64,000 nucleotides of DNA from Pyxidicoccus caerfyrddinensis (GTDB lineage: Bacteria; Myxococcota; Myxococcia; Myxococcales; Myxococcaceae): positions 372,001 to 436,000 of the forward strand of contig NZ_JAAIYA010000007.1 of NCBI RefSeq assembly GCF_010894405.1. The letters run 5' to 3'. Of the stretch, positions 36,250 through 43,786 are shown piece by piece. The translations under genes and the position numbers were made by a program. The notes below the pieces were generated by a model, which ran no database searches, was not told where the DNA came from, and worked only from the letters and a program-made list of their open reading frames with translations. Each line of letters begins with the position of its first letter. Within the stretch, counting starts at the first letter, position 1.

Positions 36250-36656
36250 TGCGGGGACACCTGGCAGTTGCCCGGGGACACCTTCCAGCCTCCGTTGGTG
36301 CGGGCGGCGGAGAAGCTCGGCGTCATCTGGAAGGCGCGGTGGCTCAGCTTCACCTTCGAGTGGACGGTGCCGGAGCGCGGCTGGCCCTTCGCGGGAGCGC
36401 TAGCGGGGGTGACGCCCGCGCAGTCCAGTCCGCGCAGCCCGGCGGCGGCCTCCGCCTGGGTGGTGGCGGCGAAGGACTGCTCGATTTCCGCCTGCTTGCG
36501 GCGCAGCTCCTCGCGCAGTGCCTGGTTGCGTGCTTCCAGCTCCTGCGCGGCGGAGTCCGTCGTGTTGCCTCCGCGCGTCGCGCCGCTCTCGGAGGCACAG
36601 CCTGCCGCCAGCAGCAGCAACGCCGCCAGCAGCCCTCGTGGGGTGGTGCTCGTCAT
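36246..36656 (-). CDS. Small lipoprotein with coiled coil, unknown function
   Basis: A 136-residue lipoprotein: residues about 8-20 are the hydrophobic part and LLLLAAGC is the lipobox. The ATG at 36656 is preferred because the ORF's earlier ATG adds only three residues. Next comes a charged helix (ELEARNQALREELRRKQAEI) similar in character to the helix of the downstream lipoprotein, then a small C-terminal domain with two cysteines (GLDCAGV near mid-protein and GNCQVSPQ at the end) that may be disulfide-linked. It overlaps the downstream lipoprotein gene by four bases. The pair probably forms one envelope complex; this is inference. Confidence 0.72.
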   Translation of the reverse strand: MTSTTPRGLLAALLLLAAGCASESGATRGGNTTDSAAQELEARNQALREELRRKQAEIEQSFAATTQAEAAAGLRGLDCAGVTPASAPAKGQPRSGTVHSKVKLSHRAFQMTPSFSAARTNGGWKVSPGNCQVSPQ

Positions 36657-36680
36657 GCACCCCACGGTAGCACCGCCGGC

Positions 36681-37547
36681 TCAGGCCTCCAGGCGGGCCA
36701 GTCGCTTGGACAGGTGCGCGTCGCTCCCGGCGTCCACGCCCTTCACCCAGGCCGCCAGCGAACCACCCGCGGAGGTCAGGTGTGACTCCACGTGGGGCCG
36801 CAGCTCCGCCCAGCGCTTCGCCCAGCCCTCCTCGGACAGGCCGCCAGTGAGGCCCGGGCGCTCGGCCAGCAACATGCCCAGGCGCAGCGCCAGCTCGGGC
36901 TCGCCCAGGGACGCGGCCTGCTGGGAGACGGCGGTGGCGGCGGGGGCGGCCGGTGCCGTGGCGCGCCGCCAGACCTCGGTGGCACGGATGAAGGCCGCCA
37001 CGTCCACCGCGCCCAGCAGCGACAGCGCGTGCCGCAGCGGCAGGCGGCCCTCCTTCGGCGGCGCCACCACGCGCTCCATCAGCGCGGTGAAGGTGGCCCC
37101 GAGCTCCGGGTGCGCCGCCGGGTCCACGCCGCCGAGCGCGCGCAGGGTACGACGGGCGCGACGGGCACGGGACGTCACCTCCCAGCTGCGCCACCCGAGC
37201 CGGGCGCGCAGGGCGGCGAGCGCGTCGGCGGCGGCCTTCACGGCCTCGGGCGTGGGGCTGGCGCGCGGCACGCGGCGGGGCAGCGGGGCCTTCTCGGGCT
37301 TCGGAGGCGGCGGGGGCGCGGCGGGGGTGGCCGCGGCGCCGGCCGTCACCTCGACGTAGCCCTCGCGCTGCTTCTCGGCGACTTTCTTCTCGTACTCGCG
37401 GCGGGCGGAGGCCTCGTCGGGGAACGCCTTCTCCTTGCGCTGGCCCGCGGTGCCGATGCGGCCGAACGTGACGGTGAAGGTGCTGCCCTTGAGCTCCGGC
37501 TCCCAGAACTTGGAGCTGCTGCCCTCGACGAACTCGAACCTGCGCAT
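36681..37547 (-). CDS. WGR-domain protein
   Basis: A 288-residue cytoplasmic protein. Residues 1-68 form a WGR domain (FEFVEGSSSKFWEPEL, TVTFGRIGTAGQ, KVAEKQREGYVEV), the small module known from PARPs and from bacterial MolR-like proteins, where it binds nucleic acid ends or partners. A proline-rich linker (PPPPPKPEK) leads to a helical, alanine-rich C-terminal domain without recognised motifs. AGGAGGGAG precedes the ATG. The domain is clear; what the protein does is not. Confidence 0.82.
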   Translation of the reverse strand: MRRFEFVEGSSSKFWEPELKGSTFTVTFGRIGTAGQRKEKAFPDEASARREYEKKVAEKQREGYVEVTAGAAATPAAPPPPPKPEKAPLPRRVPRASPTPEAVKAAADALAALRARLGWRSWEVTSRARRARRTLRALGGVDPAAHPELGATFTALMERVVAPPKEGRLPLRHALSLLGAVDVAAFIRATEVWRRATAPAAPAATAVSQQAASLGEPELALRLGMLLAERPGLTGGLSEEGWAKRWAELRPHVESHLTSAGGSLAAWVKGVDAGSDAHLSKRLARLEA

Positions 37548-37650
37548 GGCGCTCCCTCCTCGGGCGACGGCGTCCGGCTCACGCTAACCTGCTTCAGGGA
37601 AGTCCGGTAAGGCTCAGGCTCGGCATTGCGATTCGGGAGGTGGGCCGGGG

Positions 37651-37740
37651 GTGCCCCGGTACGTGGAGCGGGACTTCTCGAAGTACCTGGAGTGCGGCGT
37701 GCTGGCGCACGGCTTTGCACGGGTGCGGTGCGAGGGCTGC
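37651..37740 (+). pseudogene. Relic of an IS91-type transposase (zinc-binding N-terminus)
   Basis: Thirty codons read VPRYVERDFSKYLECGVLAH, then GFARVRCEGC, which is how IS91-family Y2 transposases begin, with their zinc-binding cysteines and the CGVLxHGFxRxRC block. The frame stays open to 37908 but the similarity stops after the second cysteine pair and no tyrosine catalytic region is present. It is therefore a decayed insertion-sequence fragment, lying about 90 bp upstream of the ECF sigma operon. Confidence 0.6.
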
Positions 37741-37828
37741 GCCGTGGGCCTTCATCCATTCGACTGGAGGATTTGCGCAATCCCAGGGGGCCCGGTGTTG
37801 ATAGAGAACTGCCCCGCTGGGCACCACC

Positions 37829-38311
37829 ATGGCCGACGAACGCATCCTCGAGCTGTACCGCACCTACGGACCCTTCCTGTACGCCCGGTGCCGGCAAATC
37901 CTCGGTGACGAGGCCTCCGCCGCGGACGCGGCCCAGGAGACCTTCCTGCGCCTCCAGCAGCGCCTGGACCGGGCTTCGGATACCCAGCAGGCCCTCGCGT
38001 GGATCTACCGCGTGGCCACCAACTACTGTCTCAACCAAGTGAGAGACCGCGGCCGCCGCGCGGAGTCGATGGGCGACCTTCCCGAGGTCCCGGGCCGCGA
38101 TATGGAGCGGCTCCTCGAGGACCATGACCTCGCCCGCCGCCTCATCTCCACCGCGACTCCCAAGGTGGCGGAGGTGGCCTGGCTCCACCACGCAGACGGA
38201 ATGACCCAGGACGAGGTCGCCCAGGTGCTGGGCATCTCGCGACGCACGGTCGTCAACCGCCTCGCGGACTTCCAGCGCCATGCCGAAGCCTTCACCGAGA
38301 GAGGCCCATGA
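37829..38311 (+). CDS. ECF-family RNA polymerase sigma factor
   Basis: A 160-residue sigma factor. Region 2 shows the AAQETFLRLQQ and ALAWIYRVATNYCLNQVRD helices used for -10 recognition and core binding. Region 4 has a helix-turn-helix (MTQDEVAQVLGISRRTVVNR). The stop overlaps the start of the next gene by four bases, and that gene encodes a zinc-finger protein of the anti-sigma type, so the pair is a classic ECF/anti-sigma unit. The caspase gene follows in the same operon. Confidence 0.92.
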   Translation: MADERILELYRTYGPFLYARCRQILGDEASAADAAQETFLRLQQRLDRASDTQQALAWIYRVATNYCLNQVRDRGRRAESMGDLPEVPGRDMERLLEDHDLARRLISTATPKVAEVAWLHHADGMTQDEVAQVLGISRRTVVNRLADFQRHAEAFTERGP

Positions 38312-39084
38312 TGGACCCCACCTCCGCTCATCTCTCCCCATTCACCCTCGATGCCTTCGCGCTGAACGCGCTGCCCCCTGACCGGCATGCGGCGGCTGTG
38401 AAGCACCTGGAGACCTGTGCCACCTGCCGGGCCCGCGCGGAGGAGCTCGCATCCCTGCGCCAGCACTTCACGACCCACGTCGTGCCGCACACCGCGGCCG
38501 CGCTCCGGCGCGCTCCCGCCTGGCACACTGCGTGGCGCTGGGCACTCCCCGCGCTGGCCGCCGTCTCCGCCACCGTGCTGATGCTGGTGCACCCGGTGGC
38601 ACCGCCGGTGGCACCGGAGGAGGAGCCCGAGTATGGCGTGAAGGGCGCTCCGGTGCTCCAGGTCTTCGCCCATCGCGGCGAGCGCACCTGGCAGGTGCAG
38701 GATGGCGAAGTCCTCGCGGCGGGAGACCAGGTGCGCTTCCGGGTCGGCTCCGGTGGCCTGCCCTATGTCCTGCTGGTGTCCGTGGATGGGACCGGCCAGG
38801 TGAGCGCGTACCATCCCTTCGGTGCGGACCAGAGCGCCTCCATTCCGCAACAAGAGCTGGTCGAGCTCCCGGGCAGCGTGGTGCTGGACCCCGCCCCCGG
38901 CCCCGAGCGCCTCTTCGTCCTCTTCTCCCGCAAGCCCCTCTCCTTCGCCGCCGTGAAGCCAGCCCTTCACGAGCTCGCGGCCGGCGGTGCCCAGGCCATT
39001 CGCGCCCGCACCCGGATTCCCATTGCCGTCGCTGCCCAGGACTCCTTCCTCTTCGAGAAGGCCCGGGAGAAAACCCCGCCGTGA
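38308..39084 (+). CDS. Probable anti-sigma factor with zinc finger, membrane helix and DUF4384 domain
   Basis: A 258-residue protein. Residues about 20-45 have the H-x3-C-x2-C zinc motif (VKHLETCATCRARAEEL) of ZAS anti-sigma factors. A single membrane helix follows near 77-93 (WALPALAAVSATVLMLV). The periplasmic part contains a DUF4384-like domain: LAAGDQVRFRV, then PYVLLVSVDGTGQVSAYHP, the kind of domain that also accompanies caspase-like proteins. Its start overlaps the sigma gene, and its stop overlaps the caspase start (GTGA). It should hold the sigma factor at the membrane and release it on an envelope signal. Confidence 0.8.
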   Translation: MMDPTSAHLSPFTLDAFALNALPPDRHAAAVKHLETCATCRARAEELASLRQHFTTHVVPHTAAALRRAPAWHTAWRWALPALAAVSATVLMLVHPVAPPVAPEEEPEYGVKGAPVLQVFAHRGERTWQVQDGEVLAAGDQVRFRVGSGGLPYVLLVSVDGTGQVSAYHPFGADQSASIPQQELVELPGSVVLDPAPGPERLFVLFSRKPLSFAAVKPALHELAAGGAQAIRARTRIPIAVAAQDSFLFEKAREKTPP

Positions 39085-40622
39085 CTCCGCTCGCTCGCAA
39101 CCTCCTGTGCGTCCTCGTCATCCTCACGGCCCGCGGGCCCGCCCACGCCGAAACGCTGCGGCTGGCCGTGCTGGTGGGCAACAATGGCGGCAGCGGCGAG
39201 CGTCCCTCCCTGCGCTACGCGGAGAAGGACGCCGCCAAGCTCGCCGGAGTCCTGACCGAGCTGGGAGATGTGGCGCCGGAGAACCTCCACCTCCTGCAGG
39301 GACGCAACCTGGCCTCGGTGCGAGACGCGCTGGCCCAGGTGGCACGGCGCGTGTCCGCCGCGCGCGCGACACCCGACACCCGCGTGGTGGTGCTCTTCTA
39401 CTTCTCCGGACACTCGGATGGGGCCTCGCTGGAGCTCGGTCGCGAGCGGCTGCCCTACGCGGACCTGCGGCGCTGGCTGGCGGAGACGCAGGCCGACGTG
39501 CGGGTGGCCATCGTCGACAGCTGCCGCAGTGGCGCCCTGTTGCGGCTCAAGGGAGGGCGTCCGGGGCCGGGCTTCGAGCTGCAATTGACAGACGAGCTCC
39601 ACAGCACGGGCCAGGCACTGCTCAGCTCCAGCGCGGAGAATGAGATGGCGCTCGAGTCTCGCGAGGTGGGCGGCTCCTTCTTCACCCACCATCTGGTCTC
39701 CGGGCTGCGCGGAGCGGCGGACGTGTCGGGGGATGGGCTGGTGACGCTGGCGGAGGCCTATCAGTACGCCTATGCCCATACCGTTTCCGCGACGGCCGAC
39801 GTGCTCCTGGGCGGACAGCACCCCGTCTATGACTATCAGCTCACGGGCAAGGGCGATTTCGTGCTCACCCAGCTCACCCGCCCGGGCGCGGTCCTGGAGC
39901 TGCCACCGGACTTCCAGCGTGTGCTGCTGCGTCGGCCGGGCCAGGGGCTGGTGCTGGCGGAGCTCGGCCCGGGGGCGGTGCCGCGGCTGGCCATCCCTTC
40001 AGGTGATTACGAGCTCCGGATGTGGAGGGGCGGCCAACAACACAGCGCGACCGTGAGCGCGCCCGCGGGCCAGGTGCGGCGCGTGCGCTGGGAGGAGCTC
40101 GACCTGGTGGCCCCGAGCGACACCGTGGCCAGAGCCAAGGGCTCCGAGACACCTTCCGCCCCCGTGCTCCCGGCGCTGCGCATCGCCCTGGGTGGAGGCA
40201 TTCGAGACGCCGCGGCCAGGGGCCTGGGCCCCTTGCAGGCGTTGCGCGCAGAGGGGAGCGGCATGGCTCCGACCGGGCCCACGGTGGCCCTGGAGCTGGC
40301 CCGCGGCGTCCGTCCCGAGGGCCGCGAGTTCGCAGCGGCCCTGGTCGTGGGCTACCAGTGGGGCGCCCGGCGTGGCGCCTTCGAGGCCTCCGCGGGCCCG
40401 GAGGCGGGCGTGCAGTTCTTGCGGCAATCCTCGGAGGGACAGGTGGGCTGGACGCTCGCGCCATCGCTGGGCCCCGCCGCCGCGCTCTCCTGGTGGCTGT
40501 TTCCCCGGGTGGCCCTGCACGTGGGTGGCAGGGTGCCGCTGGCCATCATGCGTCGGGACGAAAAGCCGACCCTCGGTCTCTTCCCTGGCATGGACCTGGG
40601 GCTGAGGGTGGGACTCAGGTGA
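39081..40622 (+). CDS. Exported caspase-like (C14) protease with C-terminal beta-rich domain
   Basis: A 513-residue protein with a GTG start overlapping the upstream stop. A signal peptide ends near GPAHAETL. The caspase-fold catalytic dyad is clear: FYFSGHSDG (H111) and IVDSCRSGA (C148), preceded by LAVLVGNNGG and followed by STGQALLSSSAENE. The active-site ring (YAEKDAAKLAGVL) is the metacaspase/paracaspase start. After about residue 290 there is a linker and then a beta-rich tail (GREFAAALVVGYQWGARRGA, PSLGPAAALSWWLFPRVALH) that resembles the strands of a small outer-membrane barrel. A protease exported under control of its own sigma/anti-sigma pair is uncommon. Confidence 0.85.
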   Translation: MTPLARNLLCVLVILTARGPAHAETLRLAVLVGNNGGSGERPSLRYAEKDAAKLAGVLTELGDVAPENLHLLQGRNLASVRDALAQVARRVSAARATPDTRVVVLFYFSGHSDGASLELGRERLPYADLRRWLAETQADVRVAIVDSCRSGALLRLKGGRPGPGFELQLTDELHSTGQALLSSSAENEMALESREVGGSFFTHHLVSGLRGAADVSGDGLVTLAEAYQYAYAHTVSATADVLLGGQHPVYDYQLTGKGDFVLTQLTRPGAVLELPPDFQRVLLRRPGQGLVLAELGPGAVPRLAIPSGDYELRMWRGGQQHSATVSAPAGQVRRVRWEELDLVAPSDTVARAKGSETPSAPVLPALRIALGGGIRDAAARGLGPLQALRAEGSGMAPTGPTVALELARGVRPEGREFAAALVVGYQWGARRGAFEASAGPEAGVQFLRQSSEGQVGWTLAPSLGPAAALSWWLFPRVALHVGGRVPLAIMRRDEKPTLGLFPGMDLGLRVGLR

Positions 40623-40706
40623 GGACCCTCCCGGCGTCGCTGCGCAATCTCCTGCCCTCAGGGGTTCTTCTCGGCGAGACACGTTCATTGCCATGAGAGG
40701 GAAGCC

Positions 40707-42836
40707 GTGAGGCAACATTGGATGGGAATGCTGTGGGCGCTGGCGCTCGGGCTGCTGAGCGCATGCGGGCCCGGGGTGAAGGGCTGGCTGGGCCCCCAGC
40801 CACAGTTGGAAGCCGTGACCACGACGTTCGAAAACGTGGACGGCACGACGGTTCGGGTGCAGGTGAGAGGCTCGCGGTTCACCGACGCCTGCGCCGTGTA
40901 TTGGAAGGACCGGGCACTGCCGACCACCTTCGTGAGCGCCGCGGAGCTGACCGCCGTGCTGTCGGTGACGACGGACATCTGGTCGGACGAAGTCGTAGAT
41001 GAAGTCACCGTGCGGAGTGCGCAGGGAGCCTCGTCCTCGGCCAGGTCGCTGCCCTATCCCAGGCAGGAACTCCTCTCCATCAGCCCGGAGGCACTCCCAG
41101 CGAAGCCCGAGGGGCCTGTCCGTTTGACGGTGACGGGCCGCAACTTCGTCATCGGCACCCAGGCCGAGTTCGAGCAGAGCACCTATCCCACGACGGTCCG
41201 GAGCACCGACACGCTGGAGGTGGAGATCCCGGCCGCTGCACTGCAAGACCTCGGGAGCGCTTCGCTCCAGCTCAGTTCGCCCTGGCCCATCTGCGGAGGA
41301 GGCGGAGGCATCTGTGGATTCATCTTCAGCGACATCCATATCCTCCCGGTGGTTCCCTCCGGACTGTGCCAGGACGTCACCTGCAACCAGCCTCCGGCCT
41401 CCACCTGTCTCGACGCCACCACGGTGCAGCAGTACGTCTCGCCCGGCACCTGCGCTCCGTCCACCGGAACGTGCAACTACTCCCCTCAAACGGTGGCGTG
41501 CGCCGGCGAGTCGGTATGCCAGGCAGGGGCGTGCGTCAACCTGTGCCAGGACGTCACCTGCAACCAGCCTCCAGCCTCCACCTGTCTCGACGCCACCACG
41601 GTGCAGCAGTACGTCTCGCCCGGCACCTGCGCTCCGTCCACCGGAACGTGCAGCTACTCCCCCCAAACGGTGGCGTGCGCCGGCGAGTCGGTATGCCAGG
41701 CGGGGGCGTGCGTCAACCTGTGCCAGGACGTCACCTGCAACCAGCCTCCGGCCTCCACCTGTCTCGATGCCACCACGGTGCAGCAGTACGTCTCGCCCGG
41801 CACCTGCGCTCCGTCCACCGGAACGTGCAGCTACTCCCCCCAAACGGTGGCGTGCGCCGGCGGGCACACCTGCGTGAACGGAAGCTGTGCGACGAACAGC
41901 CCGCCATGGAGCCAGGCCCACCCGTCCACCGTCCCCTCCATACGCAGAGGCTCCGCGATGGTCTACGACCCGGCCCGTCAGCGCGTCGTCCTCTTCGGGG
42001 GGTTCGACGTGCAGCTTGCTCAGCCCCTCAACGACACCTGGGAGTGGGACGGCACGAATTGGGAGCAGAAAGCTCCCGCCGCGGCTCCCAGGTCACGCGC
42101 CTACCACGCGCTGGCGTACGACTCGACCCGTCAGCGCGTTGTCCTCTTCGGAGGGTCTCGAGAGAGCGACCTGTTGGACGACACCTGGGAGTGGGACGGC
42201 ACGAACTGGGTGCAGGCATCTCCCAGCAATCCTCCGTACGCACGCGACCGCCACGCGCTGGCGTACGACTCGGCCCGTCAGCGCGTTGTCCTCTTCGGGG
42301 GGCAGAGGTTCAGCGTCCCGGTGGGCGACACCTGGGAGTGGGACGGCACGAGCTGGGTTCAGATATTTCCCGCCACTGCGCCTGGCGCTCGCCAGGGCCA
42401 CGCCCTGGCGTACGACTCAGCCCGTCAGCGCGTTGTCCTCTTCGGAGGGTCGGAGAGAAAGAGCGTCAGCGAGTTCGTCGTGCTCAACGACACCTGGGAG
42501 TGGGACGGCACGAACTGGGCGCGGAAAGCTCCCGCTGCTGCTCCTGGCGTTCGCACGGGCCACGCCCTGGCGTACGACTCGGCCCGTCAACGTGTCGTCC
42601 TCTTCGGAGGGTCAGGGACGGAAAGATACTGGGACGACACCTGGGAGTGGGACGGCACGAATTGGGAGCAGAAAGCTCCCGCCGCTGCTCCTGGCGCGCG
42701 CAGGAACCCCGCGCTGGCGTACGACTCGGCCCGTCAGCGCGTCGTCCTCTTCGGGGGAATGGAGAGGAAGAGCGCCAACGTGTACGTCGATCTCAACGAC
42801 ACCTGGGAGTGGGCCCCCCAAGGCTCCTCTGACTGA
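40707..42836 (+). CDS. Kelch-type beta-propeller lipoprotein with cysteine-rich tandem repeats
   Basis: A 709-residue lipoprotein (ALGLLSAC lipobox). Residues about 30-215 contain two Ig/TIG-like beta domains (VTTTFENVDGTTVRVQVRGS, VRLTVTGRNFVIGT). Residues about 220-390 are three cysteine-rich repeats of 59 residues, each LCQDVTCNQPPASTCLD... ending in CAGESVCQAGACVN; the third diverges at its end. From about 400 to the end six Kelch-like blades repeat (AYDSARQRVVLFGG, then DTWEWDGTNW), giving a propeller that probably binds a ligand or polysaccharide. A hairpin terminator follows. It lies 84 bp behind the caspase operon but has its own start. Confidence 0.85.
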   Translation: MRQHWMGMLWALALGLLSACGPGVKGWLGPQPQLEAVTTTFENVDGTTVRVQVRGSRFTDACAVYWKDRALPTTFVSAAELTAVLSVTTDIWSDEVVDEVTVRSAQGASSSARSLPYPRQELLSISPEALPAKPEGPVRLTVTGRNFVIGTQAEFEQSTYPTTVRSTDTLEVEIPAAALQDLGSASLQLSSPWPICGGGGGICGFIFSDIHILPVVPSGLCQDVTCNQPPASTCLDATTVQQYVSPGTCAPSTGTCNYSPQTVACAGESVCQAGACVNLCQDVTCNQPPASTCLDATTVQQYVSPGTCAPSTGTCSYSPQTVACAGESVCQAGACVNLCQDVTCNQPPASTCLDATTVQQYVSPGTCAPSTGTCSYSPQTVACAGGHTCVNGSCATNSPPWSQAHPSTVPSIRRGSAMVYDPARQRVVLFGGFDVQLAQPLNDTWEWDGTNWEQKAPAAAPRSRAYHALAYDSTRQRVVLFGGSRESDLLDDTWEWDGTNWVQASPSNPPYARDRHALAYDSARQRVVLFGGQRFSVPVGDTWEWDGTSWVQIFPATAPGARQGHALAYDSARQRVVLFGGSERKSVSEFVVLNDTWEWDGTNWARKAPAAAPGVRTGHALAYDSARQRVVLFGGSGTERYWDDTWEWDGTNWEQKAPAAAPGARRNPALAYDSARQRVVLFGGMERKSANVYVDLNDTWEWAPQGSSD
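41364..41862 (+). repeat. Nearly identical 177-bp tandem repeat (2.8 copies)
   Basis: Copies start at 41364, 41541 and 41718, exactly 177 bp apart (59 codons). They differ at only a handful of bases until the third copy departs after 41862. The near identity at the DNA level means the array expanded recently or is kept uniform by recombination, so copy number may vary between strains. Confidence 0.9.
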
Positions 42837-42847
42837 AGTTTGAGCAG

Positions 42848-42886
42848 AGGCCCACGTGGTGTCACCGAATGGCACCACGCGGGCCT
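42848..42886 (+). terminator. Long hairpin terminator after the Kelch-type gene
   Basis: A 16-bp stem with one mismatch and one G-U type pair (42848-42863 against 42871-42886; AGGCCC at the base) and a 7-base loop starts 12 bp after the stop. It is a strong candidate intrinsic terminator. Confidence 0.7.
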
Positions 42887-43122
42887 GCGCTGAAGCAGAT
42901 TCGCTCTGACTGGCGGCGAGCATGCCGGTTAACGCTTCTTCATACACGCGCAACACCAGGGACAGCCGGGGACGGCAGTCTCCCGCTCATTCCTGGAGCG
43001 CGAAGGCGCTCCCGACCGAAAGAGCGACCTCATGACACTGGCAACGATGCGGGCCCCCTGCCGCGAGCCCATGGTGTTCGGCTACGCGCTGGACACCCCT
43101 GCTGGCGACAGCAGCGCCGCTG

Positions 43123-43632
43123 ATGCCCCTCACCCTCAAAGCCCTGGAGCGGCAGGGCGTCTTCGCCAGCCGCCCCCTGTACGCGGCCTACCCCTGCTCG
43201 GTGTGGCCGGCCACCATCCGCATGCTGGCGGGCACCACCCTGCCCCACCTGGAGCGCGACGAGGCGGAGTACGCCCTGGGCCACGCCTTCGCCGCACGAT
43301 TCATCCAGGCGCGCATGGGCACGGTGCTCCAGGGCTTCGCCCAGGTGGTGGGCACCGAGCAGATGCTGCTGCGCCTGTCTCGCACGCTGCGCTCCACCAA
43401 CAACTTCCTCGACGTCTCCGTGCGTCCCCACGGCGACGAGGGCGGCTGGGAGCTGCGGCTGCACCCGGTGCTCGAATTCACCCACCACCCGCGCCGCCTG
43501 GCGGACCCACCCCACTTCGCGCGGGGCCTGCTCACCTACGCCTTCCAGCACGGCGGAGCCCCCACCGCGCGGCTGACCCTCGCCGACCACGACGAGGGCC
43601 GCGCCCTCACCACCTTCCACGTGGGCCTGTAG
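43123..43632 (+). CDS. DUF2378-type (myxobacterial TIGR02265) protein, probably frameshifted at its start
   Basis: A 169-residue soluble protein of the family known mainly from Myxococcales. Landmarks are AAYPCSVWPATIRML, ERDEAEYALGHAFAARF, a STNNFLDVSV block and FARGLLTYAF. The usual N-terminus (VFGY..L...L...) is missing from this frame but is present immediately upstream in another frame: MVFGYALDT at 43071-43097. A run of four C at 43096-43099 separates the two; with three C the reading would be VFGYALDTLLATAAPLMPLT, continuous with this ORF. The real gene probably starts at 43032 or 43071. Function of the family is unknown. Confidence 0.72.
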   Translation: MPLTLKALERQGVFASRPLYAAYPCSVWPATIRMLAGTTLPHLERDEAEYALGHAFAARFIQARMGTVLQGFAQVVGTEQMLLRLSRTLRSTNNFLDVSVRPHGDEGGWELRLHPVLEFTHHPRRLADPPHFARGLLTYAFQHGGAPTARLTLADHDEGRALTTFHVGL

Positions 43633-43786
43633 GGCCCGACGCGCGCGGACGGGTCGACTCCGCGACTCGCTGGCTCGAGTGGGTCCTGACCATGGGAGGC
43701 GCGCTCCCCGCCACGAGCAGCGCCGTCCCGGACACGGTGCGGACCCTCCAGCCGTGGAGGCCCACCATGGGGCACGGGCTTCCGGC

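Noticed and set aside
41364..41862. Possible CRISPR array
   Set aside because: The repeat unit is 177 bp and lies in frame inside a lipoprotein gene, with no spacers or cas genes.
39999..41921. A repetitive 640-codon minus-strand frame across the caspase end and the Kelch-gene repeats
   Set aside because: Its repeats simply mirror the 177-bp tandem repeat on the other strand, and it crosses two real plus-strand genes.
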